A stretch of DNA of 7,706 nucleotides from QAMH01 sp900556425 (GTDB lineage: Bacteria; Actinomycetota; Coriobacteriia; Coriobacteriales; QAMH01): NCBI GenBank assembly GCA_902475535.1, contig CABRZR010000026.1, forward strand, positions 1 through 7,706. The letters run 5' to 3'. The notes under the pieces were generated by a model, which did not search any database, was not told the origin of the DNA, and saw only the letters and a list, made by a program, of their open reading frames with translations. Made by a program: the position numbers and the translations under genes. Shown here piece after piece: positions 1-5,446 of this stretch (position 1 is its first letter; each line of letters opens with the position of its first letter).

Positions 1-1
1 T

Positions 2-43
2 GCGAAGGGCGAACTCGATCTGTCGGTAAGCGTTCGGTTATAA
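2..43 (+). CDS. Possible C-terminal end of a gene entering from the left
   Basis: Reading from base 2, fourteen codons end at a TAA (41-43) and give AKGELDLSVSVRL. The composition is plausible for the end of a real protein, and no other gene explains these bases. If real, the gene is transcribed towards the operon and converges with it, with the repeat-bearing spacer between the two 3' ends. A stretch this short can be open by chance, so this is only a suggestion and no function can be given. Confidence 0.25.
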   Translation, partial: AKGELDLSVSVRL

Positions 44-115
44 CGGGGGACGGTGAAGGAACGCTCGACGCGAGGTGCCACCGAGCACGCCCAACCCCCC
101 GGATGGTTTTTGCTT

Positions 116-216
116 GGGCGGGTTCCCTCCCGGGCGCGCACTTTCGTGGGCGGGTTCCGGACATCGCGGCGTCTTCGGGCGGGTTTTGGACGCTCAGATG
201 ATTGTCGGGCGAGATT
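116..216 (+). repeat. Degenerate ~30-bp tandem repeat, direct orientation, left flank
   Basis: GGGC cores followed by a G- and T-rich segment and usually GGAC begin at 116, 148, 177 and 207, at spacings of 32, 29 and 30. The stretch 148-191 aligns without gaps to 7557-7600 in the right flank in the same orientation, with 37 of 44 positions identical by eye. The last copy (205-216) is also one arm of an inverted repeat with 245-256. No transposase or CRISPR feature accompanies it. Confidence 0.7.
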
Positions 217-235
217 TCGCCATTTTCACCCCTTC

Positions 236-284
236 GAGCGTCCGAATCTCGCCCGAAGATCCAGTGGTTGTCCAAAACTCGCCC
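236..284 (-). repeat. Inverted copies of the 30-bp repeat, left flank
   Basis: Two GCCC cores at 251 and 281, exactly 30 bases apart, are the reverse complement of the same repeat unit. The reverse complement of 240-273 matches 7597-7630 in the right flank at 33 of 34 positions. The reverse complement of 236-259 matches 7641-7664 at all 24 positions. The arms 205-216 and 245-256 are perfect 12-bp inverted repeats, so this spacer could fold back in either transcript. Confidence 0.75.
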
Positions 285-389
285 GAGAACCTTAGCACCG
301 CGGCTTCGAGAACGACTACCCCTCATCCGATTCAGATCCCCGCAATGCAGCCCCATCAACACGATTGCAGCGTGGCTTCAACAGCACGA

Positions 390-412
390 CGGGCACCGGG
401 GAGAGGTGCCCG
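390..412 (-). terminator. Hairpin just past the ChbG-like gene, possible operon terminator
   Basis: CGGGCACC (390-397) pairs perfectly with GGTGCCCG (405-412) around a 7-base loop. It lies about 33 bases past the stop codon of the last gene of the operon, where a terminator would be expected. In the minus-strand transcript it is not followed by a run of U, so it lacks the classic second half of an intrinsic terminator. It may instead be a 3'-end stabilising hairpin or a weak terminator. Confidence 0.4.
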
Positions 413-445
413 CCTTTGAAAAAGATGTAAGCAAGGTGAGTTGCG

Positions 446-1243
446 CTACCGATAGAGCGCGCTGTATCCAACAAGCTCAATGCCCTGCTCGTCAATCCAT
501 TCACGCACACGTGGGTCGCACAGCGTCTCCAGATCGCGGCAGCGCGGCAGCGTTAACGATGTGTTATCAAGCACAAATTGGTCGATATATCCCGGATGAA
601 AATGAAGAATCGCAATGTCGTAGGGACAAGCCGGCACATCAAACGTTCCGGAAAGCCAGTCCTCAACAGAACAGCCGCAATTGAGAATGTCCATGGACCC
701 CTTGATGTTCATCTCCGAGCAGCTTCTCATACGATCTGTCCCGAGCGGCTCTTGCACCGAACAGTGGATGCCGCGCTCAGCCGCAATATCTCGAAACGCA
801 TCTCGCATCGGTTCGGTCATCGTGCTATGTCCCTCAAAATGAAGCGGATACGAACCGGTCAGCTCGCGAAAACGCTCTATCTGCGCCTCAGTCTCTCGCT
901 TGAGATCCTCGTACGTGGGATATATGTCTCCAACGCATTTCGGGTCGCTAGGGTCATCCCCTCTCCAAGCGCTGCTTCGATAAAACGCCCCCTCGCCATT
1001 CACCAGGCTCGGAATATCTTCGGGATCGCTCACCGGCCTTCCCTGCACAAAGTTCACGTGAAGGGACATCTCAACATGCGGAGCATAACGGTTGCGCAAA
1101 TCCACCGCATACGGTGCCGCCTCCATATTGCTCATAAGTGCGAGCACCGTCGCCACCCCTTCGGTGACCACCCGAATGTTCCCCGCGCTATAGGCTCGTG
1201 AAAAGCCGAAATCATCCGCTGAAACAACTAGCTGCTTGCTCAC
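446..1243 (-). CDS. ChbG/YdjC-family carbohydrate deacetylase
   Basis: This 265-residue cytoplasmic protein has the YdjC fold signatures. SADDFGFS at residues 8-15 carries the catalytic or metal-binding Asp10/Asp11. SLHVNFVQGRPV at 60-71 has the ligand His62, EGH at 137-139 has the third metal ligand His139, and HFHPGYID at 214-221 is the conserved C-terminal block. Family members remove an acetyl group from N-acetylated sugars; ChbG of Escherichia coli acts on chitobiose- and chitotriose-6-phosphate. The second histidine of the common D-S-H-x-H pattern is absent here (HST follows EG). The start is a GTG at 1243 that overlaps the NagA stop by 4 nt (GTGA), implying translational coupling. It is the last gene of the operon. 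The family assignment is firm, but the substrate is unknown. It could act on a disaccharide or an amino-sugar phosphate delivered by the upstream PTS. Confidence 0.9.
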   Translation of the reverse strand: MSKQLVVSADDFGFSRAYSAGNIRVVTEGVATVLALMSNMEAAPYAVDLRNRYAPHVEMSLHVNFVQGRPVSDPEDIPSLVNGEGAFYRSSAWRGDDPSDPKCVGDIYPTYEDLKRETEAQIERFRELTGSYPLHFEGHSTMTEPMRDAFRDIAAERGIHCSVQEPLGTDRMRSCSEMNIKGSMDILNCGCSVEDWLSGTFDVPACPYDIAILHFHPGYIDQFVLDNTSLTLPRCRDLETLCDPRVREWIDEQGIELVGYSALYR

Positions 1244-2448
1244 GCCGTCTCGTCCTTCTTCCTGTGCGCAGAGAGATACGCATCGTTGAACACCCTACCG
1301 TCTACGGCACGGTCGTACACTTTTCGTCCACAGGCATAGGTCGCAAGTGCGTGATAGCCGTCGTCAATAACAACCAGGTCAGCGTCCTTCCCCGGCTCGA
1401 TGGTGCCCTTATGGTCTGCAAATCCATACATGATTGCCGGATTGAGGCAAGCCATCTCCAAACAGGTTTCAAGCGAAACACCCACGTTATTCACGAGGTT
1501 GCCGATACCGAAGAGCACTGGCTGGCTCGAACCCATGAGACGGCCCGTTTCGGTAAGAACGAAGCCATCTTTCGTCACACGGAGCTCCTCGCACAGGCCG
1601 CCGCCATCATATACGCCGGGCTCCGCACCGGAAAGCGCTGTGCAGTCGCTGATCATCATGAAGTGACCGTAATCCTTGATGCGGAAATAGATTCCGAGCA
1701 TATCGTTGCAGATATGCATGCCGTCGCAGATAACCTCGCACATCACGCGCGAGTCGGTGAGCGCGGCGCCGAGGCCGCCGATATCACGATGATGCATATC
1801 GGTCATGACGTTACCCGTATGCGTGGCAACCGAGATGCCCCGCCCGTACGCGGCGTGGGCCGCCTCGTAGGTGTTGTCGCTATGAGCAGCGGCCACCGTC
1901 ACACCGGCGCCGAGCAAGTAATCGATCACCTCATCAATGCCCGGAATCTCCGGGGCCAGCGCCATAAGCCTAAGCATTCCGCCTCCGGCCTCGACGAGTT
2001 CGCGAGCGGCATCGATCGAAACTTCCGGCCATGGGGTTCGTACGCCTTTCTCCCCCACGCGCGAGAGCCACGGGCCCTCCGAGTGGATGCCCAGGACATT
2101 TGCCCCATCCACCGTCTCCCGAGCAACCTCGGCAACGGCACGGATGCCTTCAGCGTCGCTCACCGTGGGGAAAATGTTGACCGTTCCCTGTGCGGCGAGA
2201 CCCTTGAGGTAGCCACGCACAATCGCTTTACGCTCGGAGAAGTCGGCCCCCGTCTCCATAAGGTCAAAACCACTTGTTCCATGGTTATGCGTGTCGAAGA
2301 TGCCGGGGATGATGCGCATCTCACCATAATTCACGGCATCCGCAGGGCACGCGCCCTCGGCCACAGAGACAATGCGTCCATCCTCGATTTCAATCGTCGC
2401 TGCCTTGCATCCGCTTGCGGTATACACGCGCCTCGAATAGAGCTTCAT
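1240..2448 (-). CDS. nagA: N-acetylglucosamine-6-phosphate deacetylase (or GalNAc-6-P deacetylase)
   Basis: This amidohydrolase of 402 residues hydrolyses the N-acetyl group of GlcNAc-6-phosphate to give glucosamine-6-phosphate and acetate in the cytoplasm. Visible landmarks are the D-x-H-x-H metal motif DTHNHG (residues 52-57), HSEGPWL (122-128) with metal ligand Glu124, and AAAHSD with His189. ATHTGNVMTDMHHRDIG (208-224) carries His210 and His220. CDGMHI (241-246) holds His245, and ISDCTALSG has the catalytic Asp268. The C-terminal GTIEPGKDADLVVID (348-362) is the standard closing beta-sandwich motif. Length fits the family. I chose ATG 2448 because GGAGGAG lies 9 nt upstream; an in-frame TTG at 2538 sits inside the terminator U-tract. 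The gene follows the PTS genes after a terminator and overlaps the ChbG-like gene by 4 nt. The AgaA (GalNAc-6-P) family is close in sequence, so the exact sugar is not settled. Confidence 0.92.
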   Translation of the reverse strand: MKLYSRRVYTASGCKAATIEIEDGRIVSVAEGACPADAVNYGEMRIIPGIFDTHNHGTSGFDLMETGADFSERKAIVRGYLKGLAAQGTVNIFPTVSDAEGIRAVAEVARETVDGANVLGIHSEGPWLSRVGEKGVRTPWPEVSIDAARELVEAGGGMLRLMALAPEIPGIDEVIDYLLGAGVTVAAAHSDNTYEAAHAAYGRGISVATHTGNVMTDMHHRDIGGLGAALTDSRVMCEVICDGMHICNDMLGIYFRIKDYGHFMMISDCTALSGAEPGVYDGGGLCEELRVTKDGFVLTETGRLMGSSQPVLFGIGNLVNNVGVSLETCLEMACLNPAIMYGFADHKGTIEPGKDADLVVIDDGYHALATYACGRKVYDRAVDGRVFNDAYLSAHRKKDETA

Positions 2449-2457
2449 GCTGTCACG

Positions 2458-2464
2458 CTCCTCC
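2458..2464 (-). promoter_or_regulatory. Ribosome binding site that sets the nagA start
   Basis: GGAGGAG on the minus strand, 9 nt before ATG 2448. It fixes the NagA start at MKLYSRR rather than at upstream in-frame codons. Because nagA has its own strong site, its translation does not depend on read-through from the IID gene. Confidence 0.75.
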
Positions 2465-2536
2465 ACCATGCCCCCACACTCTGCCCGACCACGCGAGGTG
2501 CAGTATGCGGGATGGCACAGCTGTTGAAAGTGATAC

Positions 2537-2584
2537 AAAAAAGGGCTCCCTCACACGCGGCAAAGCACGAGATACTGGGAGCCC
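2537..2584 (-). terminator. Rho-independent terminator between the IID gene and nagA
   Basis: On the minus strand GGGCTCCC (2584-2577) pairs perfectly over 8 bp with GGGAGCCC (2550-2543), and the second arm is followed directly by six T (2542-2537). The 26-base loop is long for an intrinsic terminator but can fold internally. The structure begins 21 nt after the IID stop codon and about 90 nt before the nagA start. It probably ends much of the PTS transcript and lowers nagA and chbG-like expression relative to transport. I see no strong separate promoter after it, so partial read-through, or an unseen promoter, must supply the downstream genes. Confidence 0.8.
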
Positions 2585-2605
2585 CATGGTCTTATGCGCC
2601 CTCGC

Positions 2606-3445
2606 TTAGAAGATGCCTACCGCCGCGCCAAGCAGGCAGAAGATGAGCAGGCCAAAGATGAGCACGATGGGGCGAACGCCCTTCTTGATGAACGCGAGCA
2701 TGATGAGCACGATCGCTACCGAGAGGATACCCGGATAGATGGACTCGAACAGATCGAGAACGACGAGGCTCGTGTCACCGATGGTCACCGTCCAGTTGAG
2801 CGGGAATCCTACCGTGGTGGCCGTCATGCAGCCAACCATCATGACACCCAGGATAGACGCGGCCTTCGTGGCAACCTGCATAAGACCGCTGTTATAGATG
2901 GAATCGATGAAGCTCGTGCCCAGCGTGTAGCCGGCCTTGAGCAGGAACCACTTGAGAATGGATTGCGTCACACCGTAGAGCAGGATGAAGATGAACGTAC
3001 CCGCAATGTTGCCCTGCGAGCACAGGCCGATAGCAATACCAGCGCCGATGACGCGCAGGCAGTTGAAGAACAGGGAGTCGAACATGCCTGCAGTGGGGCC
3101 CATGAGCGAAGCCTTGATGGCTTCGATGGTCTGCCCAGGCACCTTGCCTTCGGCACAGTCCTTCTCGAGCGCGTAGGACAGGCCGGCGATGAAGTCGAGT
3201 GCAACGGCATGCGTGTTGAAGAATGCCTGATGACGCAGATAGGCCTCTCGCTTGCCCTCTGGATCGTCCACATAGACCTGCTCGATTGCGGGAGCCATAG
3301 TGTTAGTGAAGCAGTTGGCTTCCATCTTGGTCATGTTGAAGTTCATGAAAACGCTGTGCGACATGATGAACATCTTGCGCAAAACGGCGTTGTCCTCAGT
3401 GGAGATGCCCTTCTGCGGGGCAGTAGTAACAGCAGTCTCGGCCAT
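2606..3445 (-). CDS. PTS mannose/fructose/sorbose-family IID component
   Basis: This 279-residue membrane protein is one of the two integral subunits of a mannose-family permease. Family landmarks are an N-terminal segment with SVFMNFNMTKME (31-42), RHQAFFNTH (71-79), IKASLMGP (110-117), AASILG (195-200) and a hydrophobic C-terminal anchor, VRPIVLIFGLLIFCLLGAAVG (257-277). Length is close to ManZ of Escherichia coli (about 280). IID works with IIC to bind and translocate the sugar, which is phosphorylated by IIB. The ATG at 3445 overlaps the IIC stop by one base (TAATG), and the SD lies within the end of the IIC gene, so the two subunits are translationally coupled. An oddity is that the usual A-G-x-G-D stretch reads AGMFDS (119-124), with Phe in place of a normally conserved Gly. 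Family certain, substrate not. Confidence 0.93.
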   Translation of the reverse strand: MAETAVTTAPQKGISTEDNAVLRKMFIMSHSVFMNFNMTKMEANCFTNTMAPAIEQVYVDDPEGKREAYLRHQAFFNTHAVALDFIAGLSYALEKDCAEGKVPGQTIEAIKASLMGPTAGMFDSLFFNCLRVIGAGIAIGLCSQGNIAGTFIFILLYGVTQSILKWFLLKAGYTLGTSFIDSIYNSGLMQVATKAASILGVMMVGCMTATTVGFPLNWTVTIGDTSLVVLDLFESIYPGILSVAIVLIMLAFIKKGVRPIVLIFGLLIFCLLGAAVGIF

Positions 3446-4260
3446 TAGAAGAAGTCCTCCTCCGTGTTCGCGGGCTTCAGCTCAGGTGCCGGCTCAGCGG
3501 CACTCGAACCCTTGTGGGAGACGATATCCTTCTCGATGAAGAAGTACAGCAGGGCAACCCCCGCAGCGATGACGGCAACGCCAAGGCTGGAAAGGCCCAG
3601 GGATTTGGTAAGCACGAATCCGACGAAGAAGAACACGGCGATATCGGCAGACCAAATCTGAGAGAGCAGGATGCCGAAGCCCACGGCAGTCATCATGGAG
3701 CCGGCCGTGGAAAGACCGGTCATGACCCATGCCGGGCAAGCGTTAAGGGCGTTCTGCAGGCTTTCAACACCAAACGAAACGCCTGCGAAAATAACGGCTG
3801 CGGCGGGCAGCGTTGCAATGATGGCCACAATCACGTTGATGATATAGAACTTCTTGGGCTTGCACTCAGCAGCCAAGCGCTCCCAATATGCCGCGAGCGC
3901 ACCCCATGCAGCCATGCACATGCTGTTGATGGATGCCATGATGGTGCCGATGGTCATGGCAAGCGCGAGGCCCGTCTCGACCGCACCATCGCCACCTACC
4001 AAGATGGCATAGGCCACCGCGATAATTGCTCCCGACAAGCAGTCCGAGGGAATCGAGCCGCCCACAGCGGAAATACCCATGAAGATCGCCTCGAGTGAGG
4101 CACCCATCACGATTCCGGTTCCAAGGTCACCGAGAACAAGACCGGTGAGCGGGGCCACCACGATAGGCCTGATAAGGCATTGCCAGCTCAGGAAATAGTA
4201 ATCGATGGCGTATACCAAGACATACACCAGGGCGCAGAGAAAACCTGCTTGGATTGACAT
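3445..4260 (-). CDS. PTS mannose/fructose/sorbose-family IIC component
   Basis: This 271-residue polytopic membrane protein forms the sugar channel together with IID. The signature GASLEAIFMGISAVGG (53-68) with IPSD (70-73) corresponds to the G-A-x-L-x-x-x-x-M-G region of ManY-type proteins. Hydrophobic segments lie at about 5-24, 33-62, 77-88, 97-121, 138-163, 187-199, 206-219 and 225-242. The protein ends in a hydrophilic Pro/Ala/Glu-rich tail (about 245-271) finishing NTEEDFF, which resembles the tail of the IIA protein. The start ATG at 4260 has GGAGGGAG 5 nt upstream. It follows the IIB stop after a 30-nt gap and overlaps the IID start by one base. Substrate cannot be read from the sequence; GlcNAc, GalNAc or another amino sugar is suggested by the deacetylases. 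Confidence 0.93.
   Translation of the reverse strand: MSIQAGFLCALVYVLVYAIDYYFLSWQCLIRPIVVAPLTGLVLGDLGTGIVMGASLEAIFMGISAVGGSIPSDCLSGAIIAVAYAILVGGDGAVETGLALAMTIGTIMASINSMCMAAWGALAAYWERLAAECKPKKFYIINVIVAIIATLPAAAVIFAGVSFGVESLQNALNACPAWVMTGLSTAGSMMTAVGFGILLSQIWSADIAVFFFVGFVLTKSLGLSSLGVAVIAAGVALLYFFIEKDIVSHKGSSAAEPAPELKPANTEEDFF
3455..3463 (-). promoter_or_regulatory. IID ribosome binding site embedded in the IIC C-terminal tail codons
   Basis: GGAGGAGGA on the minus strand, 9 nt before the IID ATG, is the coding sequence for Glu-Glu-Asp in the IIC tail (EEDFF, then TAATG). The site couples IID translation to IIC. It also partly explains why IIC ends in acidic residues. Confidence 0.75.
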
Positions 4261-4277
4261 GAAAGCTCCCTCCTTCT

Positions 4278-4290
4278 CGCTTTCGAAGCG
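4278..4290 (-). other. Small intercistronic hairpin between IIB and IIC genes
   Basis: CGCTT and AAGCG form a perfect 5-bp stem around a 3-base loop immediately after the IIB stop codon and before the IIC SD. It is too weak and lacks a T-run, so it is not a terminator. It could be a minor stability element, or chance. Confidence 0.25.
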
Positions 4291-4782
4291 TTAACCCAGT
4301 ACCTTCTCCAGGCTTTGAGGCGCATCATCCGGAATGGTCTGCACGTTGCAGGGGATACCGGTGGCAACGACCTCACGCAAAGTAGCCGCCTCGTCGTCGT
4401 AGGCGTACAGGTTAAGGCTGTAGGAATGACGCGCTTCGGTGCCGCGCTTCGGCGCGATGCGCCCGTAGTTGCCAACGTTCACCTGTTCGGCGCCGTGGGT
4501 CTCGCGAGCAATCGTGAGCAAGTCGTCCGGATTGCTCACGATAACCAGGATGCTCAAGGCCTCCGCGCGAGGGTCGTTGCAAAACGCCACAGCCTTCTCA
4601 ACCGGGACAATCGCAACCTTGCAGGTGCTCGGAGCGGCCATCATGAGGGATTTCTGCATCACCTCGTTCGAGGCCGCCTCGTTGTTTGCAACGATGATGC
4701 GGTTCACCCCGAGGACGCGACTCCATTTCGTCGCAACCTGACCATGAATCAAACGTTCATCCAACCGTATCGATTTGATCAT
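4291..4782 (-). CDS. PTS mannose/fructose/sorbose-family IIB component
   Basis: This 163-residue cytoplasmic phosphotransfer protein receives phosphate from IIA and passes it to the sugar. The N-terminal IRLDERLIHGQV (5-16) is the diagnostic motif, with His13 as the predicted phosphorylation site. RIIVANNEAASNE (28-40) and VNVGNYGR (101-108) are further conserved blocks of the family, and length matches the usual 160 or so. ATG 4782 is chosen because GGGAGGT lies 5 nt upstream and the protein then begins exactly as family members do; upstream in-frame codons overlap the IIA gene and would add 23 atypical residues. It follows IIA by 16 nt. This is a separate IIB, not fused to IIA as in ManX. 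Confidence 0.94.
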   Translation of the reverse strand: MIKSIRLDERLIHGQVATKWSRVLGVNRIIVANNEAASNEVMQKSLMMAAPSTCKVAIVPVEKAVAFCNDPRAEALSILVIVSNPDDLLTIARETHGAEQVNVGNYGRIAPKRGTEARHSYSLNLYAYDDEAATLREVVATGIPCNVQTIPDDAPQSLEKVLG

Positions 4783-4798
4783 GGCACACCTCCCTTTC

Positions 4799-5227
4799 TT
4801 AGAAGAAATCGTCTTCGCTGTTGGCAGCAGCGGTCGCTGCGGGCGCATCAAGCTCTACGCGGCGCAGAAAATCCCTGCTGTTTTGGATGACCTGATCAAG
4901 GCGCTCGTCACTGAGCGTGTCTTCCGCCATGACCTCAATAAGAAATGCAAGGTTCACGCCGGTCACGAGACGCGTGTTGGGGCGATCGAGATAACCGCAC
5001 ATGACCGTGTTGACGGAACCGCCGTAGATATCGGAAAGAAGGAGAACCTCATCGTCTTCCTCCACCGTCTCGTAGAACGCGTCGAGGTGCTCTTGAACCG
5101 TCGTGGTATCGCCATCGGTATAGGCGTCATACGTTGTAAGGTTTGGACACTCACTCATGAAGATAAGCAGCGAGCTCTTGAGCCCGCTTGCTAGGTGAGC
5201 ATGTGAGGCTAGAAAGACCTTGAGCAT
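4799..5227 (-). CDS. PTS mannose-family IIA component
   Basis: This 142-residue cytoplasmic protein takes phosphate from HPr and hands it to IIB. The N-terminal VFLASHAHLASGL (4-16) carries the predicted phosphorylated His9, in the position of His10 of ManX. LLLSDIYGGSVNT (62-74) is the conserved D-x-x-G-G-S region, with Val where Pro is common. The last part is an Ala-rich linker ending NSEDDFF, similar to the IIC end. ATG 5227 is preceded by GGAGGAG at a 7-nt distance. A longer GTG start at 5314 would add 29 residues with no family match and is rejected. It is the first gene of the PTS operon, so its expression depends on the control segment at 5311-5390. Confidence 0.93.
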   Translation of the reverse strand: MLKVFLASHAHLASGLKSSLLIFMSECPNLTTYDAYTDGDTTTVQEHLDAFYETVEEDDEVLLLSDIYGGSVNTVMCGYLDRPNTRLVTGVNLAFLIEVMAEDTLSDERLDQVIQNSRDFLRRVELDAPAATAAANSEDDFF

Positions 5228-5234
5228 GGGAACA

Positions 5235-5241
5235 CTCCTCC
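5235..5241 (-). promoter_or_regulatory. Ribosome binding site that sets the IIA start
   Basis: GGAGGAG on the minus strand, 7 nt before ATG 5227. It supports the short IIA start and leaves an mRNA leader of roughly 120 nt if transcription begins near 5350. Confidence 0.7.
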
Positions 5242-5310
5242 GCACTTGCACGATCATTCGCTGGGTAAACGATTGATTGCGCTCATTGTATGGAGGCGCC
5301 ACCCTTAGCA

Positions 5311-5390
5311 CCACTTATTTTTCTTTTATTTAAAAGTGCAAAAATGTATATCTCTATTTTATAAGTGAAACTATTGCACTAGTGAGCACT
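5311..5390 (-). promoter_or_regulatory. AT-rich promoter/operator region of the PTS operon
   Basis: This is the only strikingly AT-rich segment in the window, between the regulator stop and the IIA gene. On the minus strand TATAAAAT (5363-5356) resembles a -10 box, but no good -35 hexamer sits 16-18 nt upstream, which would fit a promoter needing an activator. Inverted AGTGCAA (5335-5341) and TTGCACT (5374-5380) flank it. The palindrome CACTAGTG (5377-5384) and the dyad AGTGAGCACT (5381-5390) lie where an activator could bind. The presumed binder is the PRD protein encoded just upstream. The promoter assignment is by eye only. Confidence 0.45.
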
Positions 5391-5446
5391 GGAACGGGGG
5401 AAATCTGGCCGCAAACGGCTCACCCATTCCCTTTTATTCCGCTACC

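Larger units (their letters stand above)
44..445. other. Gene-free left flank, repeat-rich
   Basis: About 400 bases with no convincing gene. Short open frames run through it on both strands, but none has a good ribosome site together with protein-like composition, and the longest cross the degenerate 30-bp repeats. The region holds four repeat cores in direct orientation (116-210), two cores in inverted orientation (236-284), and a strong hairpin (390-412) just past the ChbG-like gene. Bases 44-110 and 290-385 show nothing I can identify. Confidence 0.6.

Noticed and set aside
53..295. Open 80-codon plus-strand frame across the left repeats, ending in RPNLARRSSGCPKLAREP
   Set aside because: The similar peptide also appears in the right flank (minus strand) because the repeat period is 30 bases, a multiple of three. 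Differences between copies change amino acids (PNLAR, PNHAR, PKLAR) with no sign of codon-level constraint. The GTG start has its G-rich stretch too close, and the composition is unlike a folded protein.
2449..2538. Longer NagA starting from a TTG at 2538
   Set aside because: The start would lie in the terminator U-tract, has no ribosome site, and adds 30 residues unlike NagA. GGAGGAG before ATG 2448 supports the shorter form.
578..2646. Long plus-strand frames opposite the deacetylase genes
   Set aside because: They are antisense shadows of well-supported minus-strand genes, rich in His/Arg as expected for the reverse of GC-rich coding sequence, with no family motifs.
5228..5310. BglG-type RNA antiterminator (RAT) site and leader terminator before the IIA gene
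   Set aside because: I see no stem followed by a U-run in the leader and no sequence resembling a RAT element. Only a short imperfect dyad around GGCGCC is present.
5228..5314. Longer IIA starting from a GTG at 5314
   Set aside because: The added 29 residues do not match IIA proteins, which begin a few residues before the active-site His, and the clear SD serves ATG 5227.
5311..5390. Sigma-54 promoter as in LevR-controlled mannose PTS operons
   Set aside because: TTGCAC occurs, but no GG-N10-GC spacing is seen, the regulator has no visible AAA+ ATPase domain of the LevR type, and sigma-54 is generally absent in the Actinomycetota suggested here.
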